Source: Norana najaformis (Eukaryota > Annelida > Clitellata > Crassiclitellata > Hormogastridae). From it: a stretch of DNA of 64,000 bases. The translations under genes and the position numbers were made by a program. Under the pieces are notes generated by a model. That model saw only the letters and a list, made by a program, of their open reading frames with translations, searched no databases and had not been told where the DNA came from. Below are positions 26,901 through 48,084 of the stretch, in pieces; within the stretch, counting starts at the first letter, position 1, and each line of letters opens with the position of its first letter. Where the stretch lies: the NCBI GenBank assembly GCA_964023275.1, contig OZ029918.1, forward strand, positions 14,330,355-14,394,354, in the 5' to 3' direction.

Positions 26901-28428
26901 ACAGTCCACTTTTACACAGTCCTTCTTGTTAGGCAATTGTCGTGACATCAAGTGACTCGCATAGAACTCCTTTACCTTGCATTCTCTATCTGCGAGTTCT
27001 TTCTTGCTACAAGCAACTGTCTGCTGTAACAACAAGGCCAAAGTGATCTGCCAGCTTTCTCACAGTAGCTGCTATTTTTTTAAGCGTATTGGAAGTGCTT
27101 TTGTCATATGACTAAATGCCTTTCCCATTGCTTGAGCAGATGAAAAACCTTCTTTGGACTTGATGCAATGTTTTCTGGATTTTCAGGTGTCAGTCTTTCA
27201 GCAGCTTTTCTCTCTCATAAGCCTCATTTTGAATTTTGACTTCCCCGATTTTCTTCTTTCTTGATGAATTCCACTTCATTCCGCAAACAATTTTCTGGCA
27301 CATGCCACTGCTTTGCTTGACTCTGATATCCATGCTCTGTATTCTCTCATCTCCGCAGCTGTTGTCTTCATTTTCTGAACATATCAATCAATCAATCGGT
27401 CAATCAATTCTGCACATATAACAAGAAAGCCAAAGTCATAATTAAGTAACTTTCAACACCACAATGAAACAAGGTAAAAAAATCCAAAGGGATGAGAAAC
27501 TGCAATATGGCAATTATAACAAAACACATTGTTACGTCAGTTACGTTTACTTCAGTTATGGCATTTCAAACTTTCTGCAACCTGTTACCTGGGTAAAAAT
27601 TGAAAACAGACCATAATGAATTGTTACCTCTTAGTCAGAAGGATACAAAGTAAAAAACCTAAGTTCAACCATTTTCAAACAAAATTAAACAAACTTTTTT
27701 GTAACTACTTACACTGTGCTGTTGACTTCCAAACTTGACAAAAAACTCCAGCTCATAATTGCTAATAAAGCACTAAAATCAATAAAACACAATTACAACC
27801 AAAAAACAGTAGTTTGTAACATTTACAGTTCTGTGCAACAAAAGGCATCCTGAGCCTGTGACTGCAGTGCCCAAGTTAAACTGAAATTATTCTGACTGGT
27901 TCATAATTGGTAGCTACTAAAAATAGCATTTCTGTAAGTAATGTTTTAATTTTTCACATATTTGACTGATTTCCTGAGGACTTGCCCTATACTACTCAGC
28001 ATCATCCAAAACTTAATAATGAATTATCGATTTTTAATTCTTCAAATGAACATTTTAAGTAGCTTATTTTTGAAGCCCACAACGAAAGACCGTAACTACT
28101 TCCAAACCTGCAAATCAGCCAGAATTTTGGAGCATCTTTCACGAACATCTGCAAAAGGACAGTCTGTTGACAACCGCAGAAGATCTGGTAACTGTTCCTT
28201 CACCAAGATCTGTGGAGTGGCTGAGCAGACACTGCCTGATTCACACGAGACATCGGCCCCACTGCCACCTGGGGGACTGCCATAACCATCAAGCCAGCAA
28301 TCAAGGATTCGAGAGACGCTATTCAAGGCCTGTGCTCGTGTTTCCTTGTCACTGCTGCAGACGCCATAAAAGAAGCGAAGGGAATCAGCTGATCGATAAG
28401 CAACCACCATGCCTTCCGAGCCATTCAT
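10880..28428 (-). CDS. SESN1: Sestrin (complete, ten coding exons)
   Basis: Stress-induced leucine sensor that binds GATOR2 and restrains mTORC1, with an alkyl-hydroperoxidase-like N-terminal fold. Exons in transcript order: 28428-28108, 21393-21328, 20950-20924, 19965-19792, 15483-15301, 14585-14352, 13664-13523, 12700-12445, 11763-11538, 10966-10880. They sum to 1716 bases (571 residues plus stop), and every junction keeps phase. The usual length is 480-550, so the N-terminus is somewhat long. Signatures: [82 protein letters not shown], and the C-terminal [13 protein letters not shown]. The oxidoreductase triad Cys203/Tyr205/His210 matches human SESN2 Cys125/Tyr127/His132. It is probably the single invertebrate sestrin, so SESN1 is a nominal symbol. 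A splice acceptor 17 bases upstream of the ATG shows that the 5' UTR is spliced. Confidence 0.95.
11538..11763 (-). CDS. SESN1: Sestrin exon 9, leucine pocket and GATOR2 aspartates
   Basis: Completes Ser468 and encodes residues 469-543. With a constant offset of 91 from human SESN2: Thr386=Thr477, Leu389=Phe480, Arg390=Arg481, Asp406/407=Asp497/498, Trp444=Met535, Phe447=Phe538, Glu451=Glu542. Two hydrophobic leucine contacts are therefore changed and the polar ones kept. Confidence 0.95.
12445..12700 (-). CDS. SESN1: Sestrin exon 8, start of the C-terminal domain
   Basis: Residues 384-467 with a serine-rich start, then [20 protein letters not shown] and [12 protein letters not shown]. Thr465 aligns with SESN2 Thr374 of the leucine lid. 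The donor ATAG|GTTAGA leaves two bases that join exon 9 as serine. Confidence 0.95.
13523..13664 (-). CDS. SESN1: Sestrin exon 7, inter-domain linker
   Basis: Forty-seven codons plus one base, with [14 protein letters not shown] and a charged helix to [10 protein letters not shown]. It corresponds to the helical linker before the C-terminal domain. The last base plus the first two of exon 8 give leucine. Confidence 0.9.
14352..14585 (-). CDS. SESN1: Sestrin exon 6, residues 258-335
   Basis: Seventy-eight codons starting [16 protein letters not shown], then [17 protein letters not shown], then a poorly conserved proline/glycine linker between the N- and C-terminal domains. Acceptor GTGCAG, donor GTGAGT. 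Confidence 0.95.
15301..15483 (-). CDS. SESN1: Sestrin exon 5 with the catalytic cysteine
   Basis: Sixty-one codons, residues 197-257. [10 protein letters not shown] carries Cys203, Tyr205 and His210, the helix-turn-helix oxidoreductase residues. [10 protein letters not shown] closes the exon. The acceptor is TGTTAG, and the donor GTTGGA is weaker than consensus. Confidence 0.95.
16640..16690 (-). repeat. LINE/SINE 3' tail remnant in sestrin intron
   Basis: A short TATTTATATAGC...CCTTCAAAG motif, the reverse of the common GGCGCTATATAAAT tail, follows a TGTATGTATGTA run. The rest of this 4.3-kb intron has no recognisable element. Confidence 0.3.
17790..18075. repeat. (AAT)n-rich microsatellite region
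   Basis: Interrupted AATAATAAT arrays (main block 17860-17970) with smaller ones at 17790 and 18045-18070. Confidence 0.85.
18495..19260 (+). mobile_element. LINE ORF fragment (pre-reverse-transcriptase region)
   Basis: Lies in the sestrin intron between exons 4 and 5, opposite strand. The frame at 19035-19250 reads [18 protein letters not shown], then [13 protein letters not shown], a motif I associate with LINE proteins just ahead of the reverse transcriptase. The upstream frames (18513-18915) are serine/threonine/proline-rich. No reverse transcriptase follows, so it is truncated. Confidence 0.5.
19792..19965 (-). CDS. SESN1: Sestrin exon 4, residues 139-196
   Basis: Fifty-eight codons starting [12 protein letters not shown] and containing [16 protein letters not shown] and [16 protein letters not shown], the most conserved block of the sestrin N-terminal domain. 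Acceptor TTTCAG, donor GTGCGT. Confidence 0.95.
20924..20950 (-). CDS. SESN1: Sestrin exon 3, 27-base microexon
   Basis: Nine codons (AVAMDERDT) between TTTGTAG and GTGAGT, phase 0 on both sides. It links exon 2 to exon 4 without a shift. Small exons like this are easily missed by gene predictors. Confidence 0.85.
21328..21393 (-). CDS. SESN1: Sestrin exon 2, residues 108-129
   Basis: Twenty-two codons ([20 protein letters not shown] then TE) between GTTTCAG and GTAAGT. It corresponds to the vertebrate stretch that leads into the first conserved domain (PSRFIPEKE region). Confidence 0.9.
21880..21975 (-). mobile_element. LINE 3' end, minus orientation
   Basis: Read on the minus strand, the end is ACTTGTAAACCGATGTGCGA, TTAGCTATTGGTTAATAAAGAATG and (ACTT)n. 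The same tail occurs in plus orientation at about 53005-53072, so both come from one LINE family. It is truncated to about 100 bases here. Confidence 0.7.
24560..24803 (+). mobile_element. LINE C-terminal fragment in sestrin intron 1
   Basis: Encodes [20 protein letters not shown], then RKQGRPRK, then a tryptophan-containing helix ([18 protein letters not shown]) to [10 protein letters not shown] and a stop. A one-base deletion separates the two halves near 24660. It is a dead 3' piece of an endonuclease/reverse-transcriptase LINE. Confidence 0.7.
26480..27400 (-). pseudogene. Degenerate protein-coding relic in sestrin intron 1
   Basis: Minus-strand fragments are protein-like but broken: [12 protein letters not shown] near 27390, [15 protein letters not shown] near 27150, a charged coiled stretch ([20 protein letters not shown]) near 26870, then [20 protein letters not shown] near 26650. 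Several stops and shifts separate them. The start resembles the basic N-termini of transposon-borne proteins seen in invertebrates. I cannot name the family. Confidence 0.35.
28108..28428 (-). CDS. SESN1: Sestrin exon 1 (coding), residues 1-107
   Basis: Starts at the ATG 28428-28426 and ends at CAG with a weak donor (GTTTGG). It encodes the variable N-terminal extension with a glycine/serine-rich middle ([15 protein letters not shown]) and a helical end ([11 protein letters not shown]). The join to exon 2 (Q-SQGVEIP) is in phase 0. It is the least conserved exon, but splice phase and open frame support it. Confidence 0.85.
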
Positions 28429-28445
28429 GATATGTTGCGTTTAAC
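28429..28445 (-). other. SESN1: Sestrin 5' UTR piece, spliced
   Basis: On the minus strand CTGTTTTCAG ends at 28446, directly before these 17 bases and the start codon. A non-coding first exon must therefore lie further right, perhaps in the 29.4-29.9 kb area. I could not locate it. Confidence 0.5.
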
Positions 28446-28843
28446 CTGAAAACAGATTAATCTTTATTTGTAACTAATGAAGCTGTAACCATGCTACTGA
28501 AAATCCTTATTAGAAAAAGGCTTATATCTATTTGCAACATGTTTTTTAAATATGTTAAAGATGAAGATTTTTTGCATATGTGCCCATAAAATACACAATA
28601 TTCATAAATTTGATTTACCTGCGAAATCAGATATGTTTATTTACTTATGCATAATAGGAAACCATGCTAACCAAAAATACAGTTTAATAAAAACACATTT
28701 AGATTCCTTCAACCATAGTTCACTCCAGTAACTTTTCATTTATGGCTGTTGCTATTGTATATTATATTACTGTTTTTATTATTCAGCAAAATTTGCATTA
28801 AACCAAAAACCTCTCATTAAAAAATTTGATAAACAACTACACG

Positions 28844-29030
28844 GGACACAGTAGCATATTGGATAGAGCGCTCGGGTTGTAACGCGGGGAGAATGAATTT
28901 GAGCCTCCTCTCCTGAGAGGGTCACTGTGTAGGGTCCTTGAGCAAGTCCTTAACTCACAATTGCTCGGCGTCATCGACTGATGCTTAGTCTTTATATAGT
29001 GGCGCCTAATAAATGCAGAAATAAGACACG
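28844..29030 (+). mobile_element. tRNA-derived SINE
   Basis: A box-A-like TAGCATATTGGATAGAGCGC is followed after about 30 bases by a box-B-like GAATTTGAGCC. Then come the CCTTGAGCAAGTCCTTAAC segment common to many animal SINEs and a LINE-like end with TTATATAGTGGCGCCTAATAAATG. It lies upstream of sestrin. Confidence 0.6.
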
Positions 29031-30165
29031 ACAGACAATCGGAAAAGCACTGTATCGACCGACTATGGCATCTACAAATTTATTTAGGAAAGAGTACTAT
29101 TAGCCATTTTCTAATAGCATCTACGTGTCAGACGTCAGACACTTTGGTATCGGTCAGTGCTTCCGAGATGCTCCGATACTGCCAGCCATACATGCCCAAT
29201 AAGCACATAAAATTTAGCATACCGAAACAATGATAAACTAGCATATTATCGCTCACCGTCTAAAACCTTTTCAAACATCAACAGTATCTGTCCAAATCGT
29301 CCCACTACTATCCAAAATTCTTGTTACTAAAAGTTATAATTCTCCCTTCTAAATACACACTCTGACTATGTAAGTCAAGCGCGTCCTCTTAGCCGGGAAT
29401 CAACATCAGCTGACGGCTTTTAGCAAAGGTTAATTTATACAGCGCTTAATATTTATGTTATTCGCAAGGTCAGAAACTAATATATCCGCTGAACCCGTAC
29501 GATTTACAAATCAACAGCAGCTTGGGTGATTATAATTCCACACGAAACTCAAATTCCTTGTGCCGAAGATGATTTTCACATATCTTACTAAATTATAATA
29601 TTTCAGCACGTTACGTAGACCAATGCCCACATTAAGCACAGATAACGTGGGCCAGAGCGCTTAAGCTAGTAAATGCAACTCAACAAGCGCTGAGCAAGCA
29701 CTCGCACAGTGGAAGCGCCTTCAGCAAGATAAGCGCTAGGTTTATGAGAGACGACTTCACGCCTACTTCTTAGCCAATCGCAATATCAGTAAGAGTGTAC
29801 AGTGGGCTAGCGTGTAAGCAAAGTTGGCGGATAGCAAGTAGGCTCCAGAAACTGAAAGCAAATCGCTTATTTGAGTTGATGATATATACGCCAGAATAGT
29901 TTTAATTGCCGGATGTTTTAAATGTAAATGAAAATGTATTTCTGTAGCGATCGTATGGCTTCTTTTAGCGTTATACTTGCAAGCTGCCTCGATATTCCTT
30001 TGGCTGCTGCAATTAGGGTGTTGCCGTGTTCATCGAGGGGTGATCGAGAGCTAAAGATAGTGGACAGAGCCCTTTAAGGATGAAGCTATTACACTGAAAT
30101 GATAAAGTTAACTGAGTAACAATATTTTAATTGACTGTCCTTCTAGTAATTAAAACTTCTAGTAA
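29031..30165. other. Upstream region of sestrin, no gene seen
   Basis: Mixed-sequence DNA that may hold the sestrin promoter and non-coding first exon. Repeated AGCGCTT/GCGCT motifs occur at 29430-29760. I see no open frame worth calling. Confidence 0.3.
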
Positions 30166-30169
30166 CTAA

Positions 30170-30620
30170 AACATTTCCTTAAATTTTCTGATACATGCGT
30201 GTATATACGCTTCTTCTAATTCTCTGCCCTCGGGCAGGTTCGAACGTCCATTGGTGCCATTCCTGACGTTGTTGGGCCTCCCCCTTTGGTTTACGTATCC
30301 GACCACTATCATCCAGTCTAGTAGCATTTGTCTAGGTCTTCTTCTTTTCTTTCCTTCCATTCTTCCCGCTTTGACATTTCACGGAAGGGAATCTCCCCTC
30401 AGTAGCCTGTGTCCAATCCTATGTCTCATCTTATTGTAGCCATCAAAGATCTTTTTTCCTCCACTTGTTGAAGCACCCCTGCATTTTTTATTATCTGTCC
30501 AACTAACCTTCTCCATCCTACGCCAAACCCATAACTCAAAAGCCTCCAGTCTTCTGATGTCTTCTTTACCGATCCGTATAAGGCCACACTTCATATAAAT
30601 GTTTTGGCCATTCTATTCTG
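30170..30620 (-). mobile_element. LINE C-terminal fragment, minus strand
   Basis: Minus frames encode RRLEAFELWVWRRMEKVSWTD, then GHRLLRGDSL, then MEGKKRRRPRQMLLDWM and a tail, the recognisable order of a LINE polyprotein C-terminus (FExWCxRR... GRPRxxxxD). A frameshift lies near 30365-30380. Confidence 0.65.
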
Positions 30621-30769
30621 GTCAGTCTCCCAGAGCTATTAATTCTTTCCTCTTCATAAAAGCGTCTTTTCCCATCACTAACCTTTTTATTTCACTATGA
30701 CATTTTGCATCTCTTGCAATCATACTAATAAAAAAATAATAATACCTGAACGAATAGAGTACAAAGTCC

Positions 30770-31315
30770 TATCCCTTAGGGCCTACCTACTGTATATCAG
30801 ACTTCAATCCTCCCAACCCTCCTATCTTCGTCAGTTATTTGCAATCCAACACTCCGTTCAACCCGCTCTTCTGTCCTAACCTTTCTTCGCCCTCCCGTCA
30901 CCTCTCATCCTTAAATTTTGGAAATCGCTCCATAGCCATAGCTGCTCCACCCCTCTGGAATAAATTTCCGCCAGAATTACGACAATATATGATCCATCTT
31001 ACGAACTCACCATCACTTCACCCCTTTTAATCTCTCCGCAGGTCTTCCACTCAAAATTGAAAACACTCCTGTTTCGCAGCTCCTATCCTGATTCCTCTTC
31101 TTCCCCTTATCTATTTTGCAGATCCGATTCCATACACCATCCACCTTAACCGTATGACTGTCTGCCTGCCTGCCTGACTGACTTCTGGACCTCGACCTGG
31201 AACTGAACCCTTTTGCCTATCGATTTTGCTTTGACTGAGCGTCTTGAATAAGGTGGTTCCCGCGACTTAGCTTTCGTTGGGCGCTGTAGAAATATTACGA
31301 TTACGATCAAAACCT
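30770..31315 (+). mobile_element. LINE 3' fragment, family A (TTACG tail)
   Basis: The frame at 30839-31030 encodes RSIAIAAPPLWNKFPPELRQ, the usual C-terminus of a CR1/L2-like LINE polyprotein. The 3' UTR follows: CTGGAACTGAACCCTTTTGCC, TATCGATTTTGCTTTGACTGAGCG, GGTTCCCGCGACTTAGCTTTCG, TTGGGCGCTGTAGAAAT and a TTACGATTACGAT tail. The same 3' UTR recurs at least six more times in the window. Confidence 0.8.
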
Positions 31316-31724
31316 GAAGTTTAAGTTGAACTTTATATTTACTCTCGACTTTCAAATTTTCATCGCATTAAGTTATAAAAGTAGACCTATTTTTAAAAGC
31401 TTAAGAAGAACATTCTTATGGAAAATAATTATTTTATAATTTTGAATAAACAACAGTAAAATAATGGTAAGATGTGGTGTTTGTTGAAAGATAGGTTTTA
31501 AAATCCAAGCTGCTCAAAGCTTAAAAATAGGCCTACGCGCAAAAGAACGAGGACGCAATTCGACGCGTGGTATTTGGGGTTAAGAAACCGATGAAAAACT
31601 ACGTTTTTATCCCTTGAAAATCGACTTAAAGCAGAAGTATTACCACATATGCAACATATTATAGACGTAAATAGCCAGTGATAGATCTTGAGTGCATGTG
31701 AATTAGCTGGTTATTGCGTCTTGG

Positions 31725-31867
31725 CTTTCGTAATCGTAATCGTAATCTCGAGATTTCTGCAGAGCCCAACAATAGCTAAGTCGGGGGATCAGCCTATTCC
31801 CAGGCGCTCAGTCAAAACAAAATCGATAGGCAAAAGGGTCGGTTCCAGGTCAAGATCCAGGAGCTTC
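31725..31867 (-). mobile_element. LINE family A 3' end, minus orientation
   Basis: The reverse of the family A 3' UTR: starts with TAATCGTAATCGTAATC, then GCGCTCAGTCAAAACAAAA, then TCGATAGGCAAAAGGGTCGG and GGTCAAGATCCAGG. It ends abruptly against a Ty3/gypsy fragment. Confidence 0.8.
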
Positions 31868-31985
31868 ATGGCAAGGCATATGAGGCTTTTGTTAAGTTAA
31901 AACAAGCTTTAAGCAGTTCTCAGGTTTTGGTTGCACCTGGTTTTCAAAAACCTTTTATTATTCAGACGGATGCATCCAATTGTTT
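31868..31985 (+). mobile_element. Ty3/gypsy retrotransposon fragment
   Basis: About 38 codons from the reverse transcriptase to RNase H junction: AYEAFVKLKQALSSSQVLVA then PFIIQTDASN, where the aspartate is the first RNase H residue. It is broken at both ends and carries no function. Confidence 0.75.
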
Positions 31986-32379
31986 AAGCTAGTGTAAGCT
32001 TGGTTAACCGGTGTCAGTGTGGCTTAGCCTATGTTAACGAGGCCTGCTTAGGTTATGGTGGTATGCTTGTGTTAAGGCTGTTTGCATGGAGTAGCATTTT
32101 TGGTTATTGGTTATGTATGTAAATAGGGTATTTTTGGTTTGTTGTGTTTATGTACTGCCATAGCTTTAATTTCTCATGGTTATTTGTCATTGGTAAACGT
32201 AAATGTGCACCATTTTCTAAAGCTACCATATGGTCTCGACCCTGTTCATTTGTCAATGAATTTATTTGGTGAGATCCTTCACCACTGCTGCCTATTTGAA
32301 TGATAGAGTTCGGCAAGCCAATGTTCTGGTTACTATGTAAATACTGTTTTTAAAGTTTTAACAGAGATCATTTGTCTCA

Positions 32380-32450
32380 GAAAAGGGGCATAATGTCAGG
32401 GCCAAGGGGTTGCTGATCCCGTTTACTCACTTAAACTTGATTATATATTG
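32380..32450 (+). mobile_element. Possible LTR start after a polypurine tract
   Basis: AGAAAAGGGGCATAA looks like a polypurine tract and is followed by TGTCAGGGCC, a plausible LTR 5' end (TG). It may belong to the same gypsy element as 31868-31985 with the interior deleted. No second LTR was found. Confidence 0.35.
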
Positions 32451-32454
32451 CCGC

Positions 32455-32602
32455 GAGGGGACAGTCTCGGAAAGAGAAATTCCGCCACTGCTGTACTCGG
32501 GAAGTGCCAATCCCAAACCTGGATAAAGCAGGAGGGCGACATCAACGGCCTTTGATGCCATAAGATGTCGTTAAACATTGGAACTACTACTACTACTCTT
32601 GG
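32455..32602 (+). mobile_element. LINE 3' end with (ACT)n tail
   Basis: GGATAAAGCAGGAGGGCGAC and GCCATAAGATGTCGTTAAAC run into ACTACTACTACTACT. A simple-repeat tail after a non-coding 3' region is typical of RTE-like LINEs and their SINEs. Confidence 0.45.
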
Positions 32603-32709
32603 AAAGAGTCGAAGTAATGGCGGTTTTAAAGGTGGGCTCGACGAGAAAAGAAAATTGTGAAACTTTGATTTGTGACTTCTTTCGAAACCGTTAACTTAGT
32701 GACCAACTC

Positions 32710-33415
32710 ACAACAGTACGTAGGGTCAAGATTCAGGGATCAGGCAGACAAACAGTCAGACGACTACCGTACATGGTATTTAGAATTGAAGCGGCTAGAG
32801 AGGTAAGAGGAAGAGGAGAAATCAGAATGGGATTTGTGGAGGAGGATAATTCAGGATATGATTTATGGAAGAGGAGTGTTGTCAGTTTCGAGTGAAATAC
32901 CCGAGCAGAGATTGCAAGAGGCGCAGTGTTGGTGAATTCGTAAGATGGGTCAGATATAGGCCCTAATTGTGATTCTGAGCGGTAGTTTATTCCAGAGGGG
33001 CGGAGCAGCCAGGGCAATGGAGCAATTTCCATATTATAGGAATGAGGTGACGGAAGGGTGTAGAAGTGATACTGGGGAAGAGAAGCGAAGTTTGTTAAAA
33101 GAAGTGGTTGGACTGCAAATTGCAAATAACTGCCAAAGATAGGAGGGTTGCGAGGAACGAAGTGTTGTAGTGTTGGTGAGAGATAACAGTTTGTACGTTC
33201 GAACACTTTAAAGCAGTTAAGTGATTTGAGACTAGGAGTGATGTGATGATGTTTCAGGGTCTTGGTGACAGCACAAGCGAGAGCATTTTGGATAGCTTGA
33301 ATGTTTATTTTGGTATTGTCTATATTCAGGTAAAGTGAATTGCAGTAGTCTAATTTAGTATGGAATACATACGTGGCGATGGTAGATGCGGTTTTTAAGT
33401 AAAGCATAGGGCCGA
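32710..33415 (-). mobile_element. LINE family A reverse transcriptase C-terminus
   Basis: A 224-codon frame carries the thumb region: TKLDYCNSLYLNI, IQNALACAVTKT, HITPSLKSLNCFKVFER, then RVFHSKLTTLLFHKSY. The sequence downstream (32710-32770) is the start of the family A 3' UTR, tying this coding region to the TTACG-tailed family. It is 5' truncated and lacks the catalytic aspartates. Confidence 0.8.
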
Positions 33416-33499
33416 TTCAGCAAAGGTTACGAATATGCATGAAGCAAGAGCCGGAAAGACAGCTTATATAATAGCGTGATATTTAGTACTTAGTCCTGC

Positions 33500-33945
33500 C
33501 TGTGCAGGTCTGCACACTCCAAACATCCAAGGTCGTCTCTAGTGGTCTTTGGCCAGTTCTTCCTTGGTCTTCCTCCATTTCCCTTCAGGAATCATTTCAT
33601 TGCTTGATTGGCTCTTCCATCTTTGTCCATACGAAGTACATGTCTCATCCATTTCAGTTTTCTCTTTCTGATGATATTCTCTGTATCTTCTTGTCCCATC
33701 CTTTCACTTACAGTTTTATTCGGTATTTTATCATGACACTAATTGTGCAGAATTCTGCTCAGCCATGTATGATGTGCTGCCTCCAGTCTTTTCTTGTTTG
33801 CCACCTTCATTGGCCAAGTTTCCGACCTATATAGCAGTTTTCTTAATACTACGGCTTCATATAACTGAATCTTGGTCCTCACACTGCATTCGTTGTTCTT
33901 CCATATCTTTTCTAGTCTCTCTATTATCTAAGTGCAAATTAGAAG
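33500..33945 (-). mobile_element. LINE C-terminal fragment, minus strand
   Basis: Minus strand: LEKIWKNNECSVRTKIQLYE, then LEAAHHTWLSRILH, then RKRKLKWMRHVLRMDKDGRA, then NGGRPRKNW and TRDDLG. At least two stops interrupt it. The order is that of an endonuclease/reverse-transcriptase LINE. Confidence 0.75.
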
Positions 33946-34030
33946 TTAATTTTTAATTTTTGTTGTGTTGTTTCTGTTGCTATGATTGTTTTACCTGGAT
34001 GGGTTGCTTGCCCAACGCAGAACCATCCTT

Positions 34031-34967
34031 CTAGGTCCTGGCTTGGCAAAGGCTGAGACTTGTTGTGTAGGTAGTCTGACAAGGAGCTTTCGTGTATTTA
34101 GCTACATTTAAAGTGCGTAGTCCTGAATATCTCAGGAAATTGATCGAATAAGCTGAAAAGATCCGCCAGATGGATCTTGACGGCCACCCTTGTTGGGTAT
34201 AGAGCTGGCCAACATTTGCCATTATGCGGGCTGGCTGTGGCTCCAATAAATGTGGCTGTGTGGGGAAGTGATAGTAGGCCTATATAGACGTCTCGCATTT
34301 TGGAATCAGAGTTGCCCATGACTACCGGTAAATTCATCAATGTGTGCCACCTGTAATCTTCGCAGCTGATGCATAAAATTCGATAATAACAGTAGTTGAC
34401 TTCACTTCGTCTATTCAGGCCGCTGCTTGCAATTGAAACCCGTAGTGCGTGAAAACTGCAAAGCGAATCATTGGTCGCTTCAGCTTTATAAATACTATAG
34501 TGTCGGTTACAGGCAGATGTGTATGCATCGGTGATTCCTGTCTTCTTATAACTGCCGTCTGCAGATGGGACTATCGCTATAGTCATATTGCAGGACCACG
34601 GACCCACTGACGACTGGCACTGAGAAGCTATAGGTCCTGCATTACGTCAGGGTGACTTCGGGCGGATCATATTTACTCCAAATCTACAGACAATTTTAGA
34701 GGGGGTTGAACGGAAGAAGAAATCAGTTGCAGACGACAGGTAAAATAACAAAACAGTAAAGTAACTCAAATTATCTCATTTGCCTAGCAGTGCATTTGTG
34801 TGTGCTTGTATGTAAGTAACTGGCTTTCCATACAGCACCTTTAACTTAAAGAACCTCACAAAGGCGCTTAGACATGGCTGTTTAACAAGTCTAAACAGGA
34901 GCTATTTTAGATGTGAACATGTTCTTGAGCTGTCTCTGGCAGTACAGTAGAGCCTATACGTAATGTC
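34031..34967. other. No supported gene; long minus-strand frame only
   Basis: A 169-codon minus frame at 34098-34607 is the longest unexplained one in the window. It has no conserved motif, no splice context and an odd residue mix. It could be chance or an old repeat. Confidence 0.3.
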
Positions 34968-36250
<1,283 letters not shown>

Positions 36251-36254
36251 AGAA

Positions 36255-36430
36255 AAGTATATAAAGTTCATAGCAGAAGTAAATTTAAGCAAATTAAAAT
36301 TAAAGCCGAACAAAGAAGATTTTGGAACTCTCTCCCATTGGCTGTTCGCTCTGCCCAGTCGCTTGTGTCATTCGTTCTCAACTTAAGACTTGCCTTTTCA
36401 CATTTGCTTGTCCACTATAGGCTGCTTCTC
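36255..36430 (+). mobile_element. LINE C-terminal fragment
   Basis: Encodes RRFWNSLPLAVRSAQSLVSF then VLNLRLAF, the last residues of a CR1/L2-like LINE polyprotein (FWNSLP... F...LK). It is followed by non-coding DNA. Confidence 0.65.
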
Positions 36431-36609
36431 TGTGGTAATCGACTGAATTTCTGGATTTTGACCTGATTATGGCTTGGCATTGGTGACCCATCGGTTGATG
36501 CCTTGTGCATTAGACACCGGCGCGTTAAAATTTATTAATTACAATTTATTACTTATGTATCTTCTGGGTGTGCCCTTTGCATCTCGTTTTGCAGTACGGG
36601 ATCAATAAA

Positions 36610-36679
36610 GGAGATGCTGATGATGTGATGATGATTATAATGCTGATGCTGATGCTGATGATGATTATAATGATGATAC

Positions 36680-36762
<83 letters not shown>

Positions 36763-36812
36763 GTGATGGTGATTATGGTGATGGTTGTGGTGGTGGTGGT
36801 GGTGGTGGTGTT
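36610..36812. repeat. (GAT/ATG)n microsatellite region
   Basis: About 200 bp of ATG repeats with TGGTGG variants at the right end (36760-36812). It ends about 440 bp upstream of the METTL24-like start codon. Confidence 0.95.
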
Positions 36813-37248
36813 TTGTGGCAGTATCTAGGAGCCGAATGACATCAAAATCAGAGAATTCCCAGCCTTGAACCGGCAAGCGAGAAAGCTCGGGAACCCATTT
36901 CTGCCCAATTTAGGCGGAAAATGTGAAAAATATAGGCAAATATATGCACAATATATAGAGCATTAATGATGAATTTAGCTGGACTGCGTTATCTTGCGCT
37001 TTCCTTATAAAATGGTGGGTCAACCTAAAGCATAAGATTAATACTTGCGAATAGACTAAGCTTGCCAAGCTAATTTTTAGATAATGCGGCGTGTATATTA
37101 TTAATAGTGGCATTATTATACTGTAGTAATAGTGTATGTTCTGATGACTTGTACTGTAGTCTGGCAACATCGATACAGCAGCGCCATAGAAGTTCAGGGA
37201 AAAGACTGATTTTCCGTTGAGCGAACACGTACATCAAGCATTATTGTA

Positions 37249-46936
<9,688 letters not shown>

Positions 46937-47714
46937 CAATTAGAGTGTGCTGGTTTATTTTTAAATGTTGTGTTCTTTTTCTGTGCTTTACACGTGTTGG
47001 TACAACACCATGAAACTGGACTTTAAAAGCTACAACCTAGAGCTCTCACACAGAAGGGGTCGCAGCTTCCCCCTTCTATGACCCTGAAGGCAAAATTTTG
47101 GTGCCAATTTTTCTGGTTTGGCTAAAGACCTGGCAGGCCCTCTGGATGGAAAGAAAAGGGAAAGAAGGTGATTATGGTGCATGGGAAAATCTTACCACAA
47201 AATCGCGATAATCGCCACAAGCAAAGAGGTCATTTGAGATGAACTGTCGTCAAAATCTCGAAGACCAAAACAGTCATCAAAATTTTTACGACATAAAGCA
47301 CAATTTTCCTTGCCTACTCCCTTCGCCATCCGTCCCCGTCAGTACCTCCCCAACTCTCAAAATTCTTGCCGACGCCGGTGGCTATAACGATGGGTTCTCA
47401 TGAACTATATTTTGACAGCATATATATCGGTACATAGCCCTACATACGTACATACATAGGCCTACATACGTACTGTATATCTGCATATATATTCACGCAT
47501 TCAAATTCGTAAAAAGTGTTGTATGAAATGATACATTATAATATTATTTTATTGGCTGTGGTAGTCGTCAGATTATCCTCGGTCCTTCAGATTATAGCTT
47601 TGTGCTGGTTTTGATGCAGGTATTATGAGGTCATCCTCTCCTCGCATCGTATGGCACGAATGGTGCATCGCAAAGGTTTGCGGGGAGAACAGCGTTAGGG
47701 AAGCTGAGAACGGA

Positions 47715-47909
<195 letters not shown>

Positions 47910-48084
47910 TCAGGCGACATGTCATAATTGACCCTAAAATAGGAACTCGTGAAGAAGTGGGGCTAGACCTAAATATCAGTCAGAACACTGTTCAGTTTTT
48001 ACGCTACATATTATTGCACATAATATATATTGTTTCACATTATTTTGTTCTGTTATTCTATTCTTTTGTTTCTTATAGGTTGAC

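Noticed and set aside
34098..34607. 169-codon minus-strand protein
   Set aside because: No family motif, no splice or promoter context, and unlikely residue order; left as an unexplained open frame.
36553..36876. Poly-His and poly-Met frames
   Set aside because: Translation of the ATG/GAT microsatellite.
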